A DNA stretch of 55,154 nucleotides from DATBFX01 sp036558305 (GTDB taxonomy: Bacteria; Chloroflexota; Chloroflexia; Thermomicrobiales; UBA6265), in assembly GCA_036558305.1 (NCBI GenBank), contig DATBFX010000566.1, positions 1 through 55,154 of the forward strand, given 5' to 3'. Under the pieces are notes generated by a model. The model was not told the DNA's origin, searched no databases, and was given only the letters and a program-made list of their open reading frames with translations. Made by a program: the position numbers and the translations under genes. This document shows, one piece after another, positions 26,287 to 34,832 of this stretch; position 1 is the first letter of the stretch, and every line of letters starts with the position of its first letter.

Positions 26287-26835
26287 TCAGACGAACAGCG
26301 CGTCGAGATCGATCGCGACGCCGGGGAGGGCGACCGGTTGGACGAGACCGCCGCGGTAGACGGACTCGCTGTAGGTGCCGTCCGGCTGGCGGCGCCAGGC
26401 GGTCAGCGTGCGTTCGAAAGGATGGAGACGCCAGATCTCGAGGTCGCCCCGCTTCATGTACTCGGGCAGTTTCTTGTCGACGTCGTAGCCGCCGGTCGAC
26501 AGCGACCAGACCTCGGAGACGAAGGGGAGAGCGACCTCGTACGTCTCAAGGGCATCGGGCCGGTCACGGAGCCGATCGGCCAAGGCCGTCGGGAAGGCGA
26601 TGATGTCGGGGATGTAGCAGGTCTCACCCGTCCGTTGCAGGTGGCCCGCGTTGATGCGCACCTGGAATTCCTTCGGGTCTAGTTGGGCGATGAGTTGGCC
26701 GCCCAGGTACGTCATCGTGAAGTTGTGCGCGTAGCACATCGCCGGTTTCTCCCGCAGCCGTCCGTTGTGGAGTTCCCAATGTCCTTCGGGATCTTCGAGA
26801 GCCACCCGGCGATAGGTCTCTTCCGTGACCGGCAT
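26287..26835 (-). CDS. Uma2-family PD-(D/E)xK nuclease-like protein, copy 1
   Basis: This 182-residue protein belongs to the Uma2 family (DUF820), a PD-(D/E)xK-like fold common in cyanobacteria and Chloroflexota with poorly known roles. It contains GHWELHNGRLREKPAM at the start, CYIPDIIAFP in the middle (Asp as the PD element), EVALPFVSEVWS...YDVDKKLPEYMKRGDLEIWRLHP (E-x-K-like element) and YRGGLVQPVALPGVAIDLDALF at the end. The ATG at 26835 has AGGAGGG upstream. A second, divergent member lies at 54033-54677. Confidence 0.85.
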   Translation of the reverse strand: MPVTEETYRRVALEDPEGHWELHNGRLREKPAMCYAHNFTMTYLGGQLIAQLDPKEFQVRINAGHLQRTGETCYIPDIIAFPTALADRLRDRPDALETYEVALPFVSEVWSLSTGGYDVDKKLPEYMKRGDLEIWRLHPFERTLTAWRRQPDGTYSESVYRGGLVQPVALPGVAIDLDALFV

Positions 26836-26968
26836 GGTCGTGCCCTCCTGTCGAGCCGAGCCAAGTGTACCGCCGACCGACCGGCGCGCCGGCGAGCTGG
26901 GCGCATAGAATAGCGGGCGCGGTGCGGGGCCGTCCGACGATCGACAGGACACGAGGAGCGACGGAGCG

Positions 26969-27199
26969 ATGACGCCGAACGCCGAACGCGGCGCGTACGA
27001 TGGCATTTCCGGAGACGCGGTGATCGGTCTGGCCCGGCTGGCGGGGTGGACGATCCCGGAGGATCGGCTTGCCGCGGTGACGGAACGGTTGGCCGACCTC
27101 TATCGTCTGGCTGCCGACCTCGACGGGCTCGACCTCGCCGGGGTCGAGCCGGCCACGGGCTATGACCCGAGGTGGCCCGAAGAGGAGGAGACGGCGTGA
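26969..27199 (+). CDS. GatC-like small subunit preceding an amidase
   Basis: This 76-residue helical protein resembles GatC or AtzG-type partners of amidase-signature enzymes. It has VIGLARLAGWTIPEDRLAAVTERLADLYRLAADLDGLDLAGVEPA followed by YDPRWPE, where GatC has a LD-x-x-x-VEP motif and a C-terminal tail that embraces the amidase. The GTG of the amidase gene overlaps its stop (GTGA), so the two products are made together. No GatB is present, which argues for a dedicated small-molecule amidase pair rather than a tRNA amidotransferase. Confidence 0.75.
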   Translation: MTPNAERGAYDGISGDAVIGLARLAGWTIPEDRLAAVTERLADLYRLAADLDGLDLAGVEPATGYDPRWPEEEETA

Positions 27200-28572
27200 G
27201 CGAGCCCTGCGACCTGTCGATCCGCCAGGCGGGGTCGCGGCTGCGGGCCGGCGACCTCTCGGCCGTCGAGTTGACCGAATCGACCCTGCGGCGGATCGCG
27301 GAGACGGAGCCCGCGATCCATGCGTACGTCTGCGTCCTCGCCGACGCGGCGCTGGCGGCGGCGCGGCAGGTCGACGCCGCATTGCGGGCCGGCACCGACC
27401 GCGGACCGCTCCACGGCATCCCGGTCGGGATCAAGGACATCTTCGACGTCCGCGGCGTGCCGACCAGGTGCGGCTCGCGCGTGCGGGAGCGGGTAGCGCC
27501 GGCGGCGGCGGACGCGGCGAGCGTCGCGCGCGTGCGGGCGGCGGGCGCCGTCGTCCTCGGCAAGACGGTGACGCAGGAATTCGCCGCCGGGGTGGTCAGT
27601 CCGCCGGCGCGCAACCCGAGGGACCCGTCGCGGATTCCCGGTGGGAGTTCGGGCGGGTCGGCGGCGGCGGTGGCGGCCGGATCGGCACTGGCGGCGTTCG
27701 GGTCGGACACCGGCGGCAGTATCCGGATTCCGGCGGCACTCTGCGGGGTGGTCGGGCTGAAACCGACGTACGGCACGGTCGGCACCCGCGGCGTCTTCCC
27801 GCTGGCCTGGTCGCTCGATACGGTGGGGCCGCTGGCGCGGACGGTCGAGGATGCGGCCTGGATGCTGAACGCCATCGCCGATCCGCCGGTCCGCGACGCG
27901 ACGGCGGAGCTTGGTGATGGCGTGCGCGGTCTCCGGTTGGGTGTGCCGCGGCCGTACTTTTTCGACCGGTTGCAACCCGGTGTGCGCAAGGCGGTCGAGG
28001 CGGCGCTGGCGGTGTTCGCGGAACTGGGAGCGGAGGTGGTCGAGACGCCCTGGGCCGATGCCGCCGCCGCGCGCGCCGCCAGCTTCTTGATCAACCGGGT
28101 CGAGACGGTCGGCGTCCACGGCGACGGGGTGCGGGCGACGCCCGACCTCTACGGAGAGGAATTGCGTCTGCGGGTGCAGGCGAACGCGCTCTACCCGGCA
28201 GAGGGATACGTCCGCGCATTGCGGGCGCGGACGGCGATCCGGTCGTCGATCGCCCGGCTGTTCGCGACGCACCGGCTGGATGCGCTCGTGGTGCCGGCAA
28301 CGCCCGGCACCGCCGCCCCCGCCGACGACCTCTTCGTCGCCGACGAAACCGGCGCCCGCGAACCCGTCGGCCTGGCCTACACGCGACTGACGATGCCGTT
28401 CAACGCGACGGGGCAACCGGTCCTCTCGATCCCCTGCGGCTTCGACGCCGCCGGTCTGCCGGTCGGTCTGCAGATCGCCGGCCGCCCCTTCGCGGAGGCG
28501 CGCGTCTGCCGGATCGGGGCGGCGTACGAGAACGCGAGTGGCAAGTGGCGAGTGGCAAGTGGCAAGGAGTGA
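27196..28572 (+). CDS. Amidase-signature family hydrolase
   Basis: This 458-residue hydrolase would cleave an amide bond using the Ser-cisSer-Lys triad. Lys80 lies in PVGIKDIFDVRG, the cis-Ser (151) in RIPGGSSGGSAAAVA, and the nucleophile Ser175 in FGSDTGGSIRIPAALCG. The GTG start is preceded by GGAGGAG and overlaps the stop of the GatC-like gene. The last dozen codons (ENASGKWRVASGKE) are encoded by one arm of a 25-bp inverted repeat, so the native C-terminus may have been replaced by the repeat. The family includes GatA, allophanate hydrolase-type and general amidases; the substrate here is unknown. Confidence 0.9.
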   Translation: MSEPCDLSIRQAGSRLRAGDLSAVELTESTLRRIAETEPAIHAYVCVLADAALAAARQVDAALRAGTDRGPLHGIPVGIKDIFDVRGVPTRCGSRVRERVAPAAADAASVARVRAAGAVVLGKTVTQEFAAGVVSPPARNPRDPSRIPGGSSGGSAAAVAAGSALAAFGSDTGGSIRIPAALCGVVGLKPTYGTVGTRGVFPLAWSLDTVGPLARTVEDAAWMLNAIADPPVRDATAELGDGVRGLRLGVPRPYFFDRLQPGVRKAVEAALAVFAELGAEVVETPWADAAAARAASFLINRVETVGVHGDGVRATPDLYGEELRLRVQANALYPAEGYVRALRARTAIRSSIARLFATHRLDALVVPATPGTAAPADDLFVADETGAREPVGLAYTRLTMPFNATGQPVLSIPCGFDAAGLPVGLQIAGRPFAEARVCRIGAAYENASGKWRVASGKE

Positions 28573-28605
28573 GGCAATTACTTGCCACTTGCCACTCGCC
28601 ACTTG
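28542..28605. repeat. Perfect 25-bp inverted repeat overlapping the amidase stop
   Basis: Arms 28542-28566 and 28581-28605 are exact inverted copies built from repeated (A)AGTGGC units (AAGTGGCGAG, TGGCAAGTGGCAAG). The loop is 14 nt and contains the amidase TGA. It would form a long mRNA hairpin and may serve as a transcription end. Its first ten arm bases equal those of the intragenic palindrome at 30090. Confidence 0.9.
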
Positions 28606-28622
28606 TAACTTCGGGAAGAGTC

Positions 28623-28838
28623 ATGGACAGCTACAACCAGATGCAGGCGGCACGGGGGGCGCAGGCGCGGGCGAATCTCGTGGCGGCGCTCCGCGAGTGC
28701 GGCGAGCTGGCGGATGCGGTCGAGACGTTCGAGGGAGAGGAATTGCTGGAGGTTCTGATCCACCTCGACAGTTTGCGATTCGTGATGGCGGAGTCGGGGC
28801 AGTTGCTGCAGGGGGTGGTGCGGGGGTTCGAGCAGTAG
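28623..28838 (+). CDS. Small helical protein of unknown function
   Basis: This is a 71-residue acidic protein (MDSYNQMQAARGAQARANLV) predicted to be wholly helical, with no cysteines, no signal and no membrane segment. I do not recognise a family. Evidence that it is real is limited to a suitable position after the hairpin, a moderate GGGAAGAG ribosome-binding site, and a frame that shows typical third-position GC preference. It sits just ahead of the large regulator gene. Confidence 0.45.
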   Translation: MDSYNQMQAARGAQARANLVAALRECGELADAVETFEGEELLEVLIHLDSLRFVMAESGQLLQGVVRGFEQ

Positions 28839-28924
28839 ACCGGCGAACCGCGGTTCGCCGGGGATCGGACGAGGGTTGCGGCGTCCTTGCGTCGGTCGCG
28901 CGCATCGTGGATGCTTCCGCGACC

Positions 28925-31549
28925 ATGGACGAGCAAACACGGCAGCGGACAGCGGACACCGTCGTGTCCGGTCGGCCGGACAGCGGGCCCCTCACCGCGC
29001 GCGAGGCGGCCGCGGAGTTGGGCGTCCACGAACGCACGATCCGGCGCGCCATCGCGCGCGGCGAACTGCCGGCGGCGAAGCGCGCCCGCGTCTACCGGAT
29101 CGCGGTGGCGGATCTCGATCGGTATCGGACGGCGCGCCGGCTCCCGATGCCGTTCGCGACTCCGATCCGGCGCGCGCCGTTGCGGCCGGTCCCGTTGCCC
29201 GACCGGAAGCCGGCGCTCGTACCCGCGCTGCCCCGGTCGCTGACGCCGCTCGTCGGACGGGAGCGCGAACTCGCCGCGATCCGCGCGCTGGTGCTCCGCC
29301 CGGACGTCTCGCTCGTGACGTTGACGGGGCCCGGCGGCGTGGGGAAAACGCGGCTGGCGCTCCAGGTCGCCCACGAACTCTGCGAGGCCCGCCGCGAACG
29401 GGTCGCCTTTGTCCCGCTCGCCCCTGTCCGCGACCCGGCGCTGGTGCTGCCGGCGATCGCGCAGACCCTGGGTTTGAGCGAAACCGCCGACCGCCCGCTG
29501 GTCGAGCAGCTCGTCGCCTGGCTGGGGGCGCGTCCGTTCCTGCTGGTGCTGGACAATCTGGAGCACGTGGCGGCGGTGGCACCGCAGATCGCCGATCTGC
29601 TCGCGCGCTGCCCGGCCCTCACGGTCCTGGCGACCAGCCGCGTCGTCCTCCACCTGACCGGCGAGCACCAGTATCCCGTCCCCCCACTGGATCTGGCCGA
29701 TCCGGCGCGGCTGCCGAGCCTGCCCGAGTTGGCCGGCACCGAGGCGATTGCGCTCTTCGCCCAGCGGGCACAGGCGGCGGCCCCGGACTTCGTCCTCGAC
29801 GAAGCGGTCGCACCGGTCGTCGCCGCGGTCTGCGCCCGCCTCGATGGGCTGCCGCTGGCGATCGAATTGGCCGCCGCGCGGGTGGCGGTCCTGCCGCCGC
29901 GCGCACTGCTGGGTCGGTTGGGGCGGGCCCTGCCCTTGCTGACGGGCGGTGCCCAGGACCAACCCGAACGCCTGCGCTCGATGTCCAACGTCATCGCCTG
30001 GAGTCACGACCTGCTCTCCCGTGACGAGCAGGTACTTCTGCGTCGGTTGGCGGTCTTCGTCGGCGGGTTCACGGTGGAGGCGGCCGAACAAGTGGCGAGC
30101 TTCGAGCTTCGAGCTGTGAGTCGGACCAGCCCAAGCTCGAAGCTCGCCACTCTCGACGGGATCGCTGCCCTCGTCGACAAGAGTCTGCTCAGGCGGCAGG
30201 TGGGCCCCGACGGCGAGCCGCGGTTCGGGATGCTGGAGACGATTCGGGAGTTCGCGCTGGAGCGATTGGCCGTGAGCGGCGAGGAGGAGGCGATCAGAGA
30301 GCGCCTCGCGGCCTGGTGCCTGGACCTGGCGGCGCGGGGCCGGGCCGGGTGGGTGGGACCGGCGCAACGGTGGTGGTCCGATCGGTTGAAGGCGGAGTAT
30401 GCCAACCTGCGCGAGGCGCTGACCTGGTCGTTCGAGCACGGGGATGGGTTGGTCGGCAGCCGGATCGCGGCGGAGCTCGGCTTGTTCTGGTACGTGTGCG
30501 GTCCGTTCGGCGAGTGGCGAACCTGGGTCACGCGGGCGCTGGAGCGGGTCGGTCGCGCCCCAATGGAGGACCGGGTGCGGGCCGACTTGCTGACGTCGGC
30601 CGCGAGGTTGGCGGTCCGGCAGGGGGACAGCGACCGTGCCGCCTCGCTCGCCGCGGAGGGACTGGCGATCTGGCGGCAAATCGGCGAAGTGGAATGGGCG
30701 GGTCGGGCGCTCATCCAGATCGGCGTCGCGGCCATGATGAAGGGCGACGCCGCGCGAGCGGCCTCGTGCTTTGAGGAGACGCTGGTCTGGTGCCGGGGGG
30801 TGGGCGACGACCACGGGGCGTCCGCGGCCATGATCAACCTGGCCGGGGCGAGCCATCGCCTCGGCGACGACGCCCGTGCCTTCGCGCTGTTGGACGAAGC
30901 CCTCGCCATCCGGCGGGCGATCGACGACGAGTGGGGCGTCGCCCTCTGCCTGCGGGTGCTGGCGGGGATCGCGCAGGACCTGGGCCAGCACGCGCGGTCG
31001 GTCGACTACGCGGCGGAGGCATTGCGCAGCGTCTGGGGGCTCGGGGACACGACGGATACGGTGGAATGGCTGTCGCGGTTGGCGATCGCGATGACCGCCC
31101 TCGGTCGGCCGATGGAAGCGGTGCGGTCTTTCGGCGCGGCGGAGCGGATGCGGCAGGAATTCCGCGTGGTCGCCGCGTCCGCCGCCGCCGCGGCCGCGCT
31201 CGCCAGCGCGAGAGCGGAGTTGGGCGAGGCCGCGTTCTCGGAGGCTTGGGCTGTAGGCTGGGCAGTTCCCTACGAGCAGGCGGTCGCCGATGCGCTGGCG
31301 GAGGCGTTGGCAGCGGCCGCCACGGGCGCCGCCGCCGCACGACCCGTCGGTGCCGGCCACGGGCTGACGCCGCGCGAGGTTGAGGTACTGGGCCTGGTGG
31401 CGGCGGGCAAGAGCGACCGCGAGATCGCCGAGGTGCTCTCCGTCAGCCCGCGCACGGCCGCGCACCACGTCGCCAACATCCTTGCCAAGCTGGGGGTGGC
31501 ATCGCGCGCCGCCGCGGCCGCCCACGCGGTCCGCCACGGGCTGGCCTGA
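28925..31549 (+). CDS. Excisionase-HTH / NB-ARC / TPR / LuxR regulator
   Basis: This is an 874-residue transcriptional regulator. Residues 22-67 form a MerR/excisionase-type helix-turn-helix (LTAREAAAELGVHERTIRRA...VADLDRY). An AfsR/NB-ARC ATPase follows, with Walker A GPGGVGKTRLA near 135, FLLVLDNLEHV as Walker B, and the ARC block LPLAIELAAARVAVLPP. Then come TPR-like helical repeats, and a C-terminal LuxR helix-turn-helix (LTPREVEVLGLVAAGKSDREIAEVL, about 813-872). The protein thus carries DNA-binding domains at both ends. Residues about 390-409 (ASFELRAVSRTSPSSKLATL) are encoded by a palindromic element inserted in frame between the ATPase and ALVDKSLL. The ATG at 28925 precedes the first domain; its ribosome-binding site is weak. 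Confidence 0.9.
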   Translation: MDEQTRQRTADTVVSGRPDSGPLTAREAAAELGVHERTIRRAIARGELPAAKRARVYRIAVADLDRYRTARRLPMPFATPIRRAPLRPVPLPDRKPALVPALPRSLTPLVGRERELAAIRALVLRPDVSLVTLTGPGGVGKTRLALQVAHELCEARRERVAFVPLAPVRDPALVLPAIAQTLGLSETADRPLVEQLVAWLGARPFLLVLDNLEHVAAVAPQIADLLARCPALTVLATSRVVLHLTGEHQYPVPPLDLADPARLPSLPELAGTEAIALFAQRAQAAAPDFVLDEAVAPVVAAVCARLDGLPLAIELAAARVAVLPPRALLGRLGRALPLLTGGAQDQPERLRSMSNVIAWSHDLLSRDEQVLLRRLAVFVGGFTVEAAEQVASFELRAVSRTSPSSKLATLDGIAALVDKSLLRRQVGPDGEPRFGMLETIREFALERLAVSGEEEAIRERLAAWCLDLAARGRAGWVGPAQRWWSDRLKAEYANLREALTWSFEHGDGLVGSRIAAELGLFWYVCGPFGEWRTWVTRALERVGRAPMEDRVRADLLTSAARLAVRQGDSDRAASLAAEGLAIWRQIGEVEWAGRALIQIGVAAMMKGDAARAASCFEETLVWCRGVGDDHGASAAMINLAGASHRLGDDARAFALLDEALAIRRAIDDEWGVALCLRVLAGIAQDLGQHARSVDYAAEALRSVWGLGDTTDTVEWLSRLAIAMTALGRPMEAVRSFGAAERMRQEFRVVAASAAAAAALASARAELGEAAFSEAWAVGWAVPYEQAVADALAEALAAAATGAAAARPVGAGHGLTPREVEVLGLVAAGKSDREIAEVLSVSPRTAAHHVANILAKLGVASRAAAAAHAVRHGLA
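30091..30151 (+). repeat. In-frame palindromic insertion inside the regulator gene
   Basis: Exact 19-bp inverted arms, AGTGGCGAGCTTCGAGCTT at 30091-30109 and its reverse complement at 30133-30151, flank a 23-nt loop. The reading frame passes through it without a stop and adds about 20 residues at a variable linker of the protein. Confidence 0.85.
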
Positions 31550-31888
31550 ACCCGACCCCTCATCCCCGCTTTCAGGAAATACCCAGACCGCACTTCTCCA
31601 TGCCGTTCAGAAATGGGTCAGTTGACCGATGCGCCCGCTGTCGGCTCGGTCCATCGTGGCAGCGCGACCCATCGTCTCGATCGGTCACGCGGGAGAGGAC
31701 CCATCCCGGTGCAGGCGACTGCGCCGGTTGGAAGGAGGTGTGCCGACAAAACTTCCCGATACCGTCGCCGAAATGCCCCATCTCGGTCATGCGCCCGGCA
31801 TCGTCGGTGCCCAGACTGCACCTCGGCCGACCGCCGCGGGCGGGCACGGCGACCGATCAGGGCCGCTCACAGTGAAGGGAGACTCTCG

Positions 31889-32659
31889 ATGTCCCACGTC
31901 GATCCATTCGGAGCACAGACGACTCGACGATCGCTGTTGCGGGCCGGCGCCGCCGCCACCGCCGTCGGCGCCCTCGGCGCCCTGGTCCGCCCGGGCGCTG
32001 GCGCCGTCGCCCTGGCCGACCCGACGTTCGGCTCCCCCGCCTACGACGCCGCGCTGAAAGTCAGCGGCGGCGTCAAGGGCATCTTCCAATCGCCGCACGT
32101 CGATGCCAACGTCGTCGCCGGCGACTTCGTCAACCACCTGCTGCTGCTCCAGCTCAAGAACTGGCTCAACGGTTTCCAGTTCTCCTACAATACCGACCCC
32201 GCCGACCTCCACACCCTGGTTGCTACCTACGCTTCGGCCAACGTGCTGAGCTACGACGACACGGTCTGGGAGAAGTACAAGCTGGGCGAGAAGTACGCCA
32301 TCACCGACCCGGCCACCGGGCAACCCGCCGTGCGCAACGTCTTCCTGCCCAGCCGCTTTGGCCCCGAGGCGCCGAAGGACCCGGCGGCCCCCAACAACTA
32401 CTACCAGGACACCGGGATCGCGGTACTCCAGGAACGCGGCACGCTCTTCCTGACCTGCAACAACTCCTTGGGGGGCCACGCCGCATCGGCCGTGGCGGAC
32501 AAGCGGGCCCCCGACGGGATGGAAGCGGCGGACGTGGCGGAGGACCTGCGGGCGCACCTGATCCCCGGCGCCACGCTGGTGCCGGCGGTGGTGGGGGAGG
32601 TGAGCCGCGCCCAGGCGGCCGGCTACTCCCTGGTCTTCATCCCCGTCTTCAAGCTCTAG
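31889..32659 (+). CDS. Tat-exported DsrE-like protein
   Basis: This is a 256-residue protein with a twin-arginine signal (TTRRSLLRAGAAATAVGALGAL, residues 11-32). The mature domain shows a DsrE/DsrF-like alternating pattern: HLLLLQLKNWLNGF, then LHTLVATYASANVLSYDDTVWEKY, then GIAVLQERGTLFLTCNNSL (Cys in the position of the active cysteine of DsrE proteins) and IPGATLVPAVVGEVSRAQAAGYSLVF. Tat export suggests folding in the cytoplasm, possibly with a cofactor. The ATG follows AAGGGAG. I see no family-specific function; a periplasmic sulfur-related role is possible. The 31550-31888 gap before it shows no gene. Confidence 0.65.
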   Translation: MSHVDPFGAQTTRRSLLRAGAAATAVGALGALVRPGAGAVALADPTFGSPAYDAALKVSGGVKGIFQSPHVDANVVAGDFVNHLLLLQLKNWLNGFQFSYNTDPADLHTLVATYASANVLSYDDTVWEKYKLGEKYAITDPATGQPAVRNVFLPSRFGPEAPKDPAAPNNYYQDTGIAVLQERGTLFLTCNNSLGGHAASAVADKRAPDGMEAADVAEDLRAHLIPGATLVPAVVGEVSRAQAAGYSLVFIPVFKL

Positions 32660-32711
32660 GCCAGACAGCCGATAAGGGGCAAACACGCGCTGCTGAAAGC
32701 ATGCGCGGCGG

Positions 32712-32762
32712 GCCGTGCCCGGCTGGCGAAGGAGACGGTGTCGTCCTTCGGCCGGGCACGGC
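32712..32762. terminator. Bidirectional hairpin between convergent genes
   Basis: Arms GCCGTGCCCGGC-TGG-CGAAGGA and TCCTTCG-GCCGGGCACGGC pair over 19 bp with a three-base bulge and a 10-nt loop. It sits in the 115-base gap between the convergent DsrE-like gene and a solute-binding-protein gene, where a two-way terminator is expected. No T-tract is present. Confidence 0.6.
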
Positions 32763-32774
32763 ACCACCATGCCC

Positions 32775-34217
32775 CTACTCTTCGGCGGCGTTCTCCGTTT
32801 CGGACTCCAGCAAGGCGTAGCGGGGGACGCTCAGGTGGTCGCCGAGGATGCCCTTGCTCGCGGTGTAGAAGGAGGTGACGGCGGTGGGGATGTCGGCGTC
32901 GACGTAGAAGGCGTGCTTGAAGGTCTGGTTGAAGCTGGCCTCGACGGCGGGCAGCGTCGTGATCGAGGGGAGACGGCGGGCGATCCCGATGTTGTCGATG
33001 AAGGCGCGGGTGTTGGCCGGCGGGACGGCCGCCTGTTGGATGCCCAGGGCGGAAGCGAGGGACGTACCCTTCAAGAAGGTGTCGGACTCGGCGACCGAGC
33101 GCAGGGAGGGGACGGTGCGGCCGGTTTCGGCCAGGATCGCTTGACCGGTGGGGCCGACGGCGAATTCGATGAACGTCCAGGCGGCCTCTTTGTCCTTCGA
33201 CCCGGCGGCCATGCAGAAGGCGTCGCTGTGGAGGACGTTGGCGGGTACCGCGCCGACCGGCAACGGTGCCACGTCCCAGCGCAGGCTGGTGATCTCCCGC
33301 AGGGTCGGCACGATCCGGCGGCTGTGGATCAGCATCGCGGCGTGACCGGCGCCGAAGCGGACGAGGTCGCTCATGCGGCGGGTTTCGACTTCGGGCGGGG
33401 TCACCTTCATCCCGGCCGGACCGAGCGAGGCGAGCCAGCCGAGTCCCTTCTGCGCCGCCGCGGTGTCCAGGATCAGTTTGGTCGGGTGGTCGGGATCGTC
33501 GACGAAGTCGCCGCCGGCACCCCAGACGAAGGCGGCGTAGCGGGAGATCGTCGGTTCGATCGCCAGTCCGTAGACGCCGATCCGGCCGTCCCCGTCGCGG
33601 TCGACCGTCAGGCGGGCGGCGGTCGACGCAAACGTCGGCCAGTCCCAATCGTCGGCCGGGAACGGCACCTTGAACTCCTCGAAGAGATCGAGGTTGTAGT
33701 AGACGGCGAGGCTGGAGGCATTCTGCGGGATACCGCCCAGTCCATGTCCAGGTTCGTCTTCGAAGCGGAAAGCGTCGAGGGCGGTGGAGTAGAAGTCCTC
33801 GGCGCGGATCGTCTTGCTCGCCGACAGGTAGGCGTCGAGCGGTTCGATCACGCCCCGCGCCGCCAGGTGGCGGAAACGCTGGTAGCTGAGCATAAAGACA
33901 TCGGGTGGGGTGGCGCTGGTAAAGGACGTGTCGAGCCAGGGTTGGTAGGCGCTGCCGGTGGCCCGGCCGATCGCCAGCGACGGATCGCCCGAACCCATCC
34001 CGATCTGCTCGATCGCGATGTCGGGGTGTTTTTCCTGGAAAGCGGCGATCAGGCGCCGGTAAGCCTGCTGCTCGGAGTCGGTACCGAAAAACGCAAAGCG
34101 GACGGTGCGCGTGGTCCGCGCCTCGGTTCCGAATCGCCGACCGAAGGCGGCGAGCGCGGAAGCGGCCCCGATGAGGGTGCGACGGCCAAGCCGTGCGGTC
34201 GAAATGAACGATGCCAT
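32775..34217 (-). CDS. ABC transporter extracellular solute-binding protein (family 1, sugar type)
   Basis: This 480-residue exported binding protein would deliver a sugar-type solute to an ABC importer. The N-terminus (TARLGRRTLIGAASALAAFG) is a Tat/Sec-like signal. The mature protein begins VRFAFFGTDSEQQAYRRLIAAFQEKHPDI, the first strand and helix of family 1 binding proteins, and has TPPDVFMLSYQRFRHLAARG, GIPQNASSLAVYYNLDLFEEF and a C-terminal KDKEAAWTFIEF segment. It is clearly related to the protein at 40846-42267 (shared VLHSDAFCMAA, Y/V-IP blocks). The ATG at 34217 has GGGAGG upstream. No permease or ATPase gene is adjacent. Confidence 0.9.
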   Translation of the reverse strand: MASFISTARLGRRTLIGAASALAAFGRRFGTEARTTRTVRFAFFGTDSEQQAYRRLIAAFQEKHPDIAIEQIGMGSGDPSLAIGRATGSAYQPWLDTSFTSATPPDVFMLSYQRFRHLAARGVIEPLDAYLSASKTIRAEDFYSTALDAFRFEDEPGHGLGGIPQNASSLAVYYNLDLFEEFKVPFPADDWDWPTFASTAARLTVDRDGDGRIGVYGLAIEPTISRYAAFVWGAGGDFVDDPDHPTKLILDTAAAQKGLGWLASLGPAGMKVTPPEVETRRMSDLVRFGAGHAAMLIHSRRIVPTLREITSLRWDVAPLPVGAVPANVLHSDAFCMAAGSKDKEAAWTFIEFAVGPTGQAILAETGRTVPSLRSVAESDTFLKGTSLASALGIQQAAVPPANTRAFIDNIGIARRLPSITTLPAVEASFNQTFKHAFYVDADIPTAVTSFYTASKGILGDHLSVPRYALLESETENAAEE

Positions 34218-34489
34218 GTCCGTTCCTCCCGATGACGAATCATGCTGCCATGCGAGTTGACGGGTCGGTGCGGCCTCGGCCATTGCCGGCGGTTCGGGAC
34301 GCCGCCGGTGTCAGATTCTTCTCCGTGACCGAAGGCAATTGTGCCGCATCGGGGGCAAGAATGCTCGGGTCTCGCGAATGTCGCGGGCACGACCCGTGGG
34401 GATTGTCCTCATGGTAGTATCGTACTGAGGACGCACCGCAACTTCGCCTTGCGCATGAGACCGAAACCGGTAGGCAGACATCGACGACG

Positions 34490-34771
34490 TTGATATTGCG
34501 CAAGGTCATCAACGCGCCCGGCGACGGCGTTGCCATGCGGATGGGATCACCGATGCTCAGGACACTTGCCGGCGGCGACCTCGCGGCGCGGCGCGACGAG
34601 ATCGTCGCCGTCATCATCGCCCCGCGGTCCGGAGCCGAAGACGGCGTCTACCTCGATGAATTGATCGCTCGGGTCGGCAATCTGCGCATGCCCGGCGACG
34701 GCTTTGCCGATGACGTCGAGGGCGGGATGCGCTTCTTCGCGGAACGTCTGCGCGACCCGTGGGACTCCTGA
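34490..34771 (+). CDS. Small antitoxin-like protein upstream of a PIN fragment
   Basis: This small frame ends GGMRFFAERLRDPWDS, in the style of short antitoxins that precede PIN toxins, and its stop overlaps the start of a PIN-domain fragment by three bases. The start is uncertain: TTG at 34490, or ATG at 34535 or 34541; none has a strong ribosome-binding site. The body (AARRDEIVAVIIAPRSGAED) does not match an antitoxin family that I can name with certainty. The neighbourhood is the main evidence. Confidence 0.4.
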   Translation: MILRKVINAPGDGVAMRMGSPMLRTLAGGDLAARRDEIVAVIIAPRSGAEDGVYLDELIARVGNLRMPGDGFADDVEGGMRFFAERLRDPWDS

Positions 34772-34824
34772 TCGACGCCAGCGTTCTGATCCAACGCTCG
34801 ACGCGTTACCCGCGGCCCACATAG
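34759..34824 (+). pseudogene. PIN-domain (VapC-like) toxin, N-terminal fragment
   Basis: A GTG overlapping the stop of the upstream small gene opens a frame reading MGLLIDASVLIQRSTRYP, the first beta strand of PIN-domain ribonucleases with the conserved Asp (LLIDASVLI). It stops after 21 codons, followed directly by a repeat element, so the remaining 100 or more residues have been lost. Confidence 0.6.
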
Positions 34825-34832
34825 TCGCGCCG

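Noticed and set aside
28631..31537. Long open frame on the minus strand opposite the NB-ARC/LuxR regulator
   Set aside because: It is antisense to a protein with several recognisable domains; composition is Arg/Gln/Pro-rich and matches no family.
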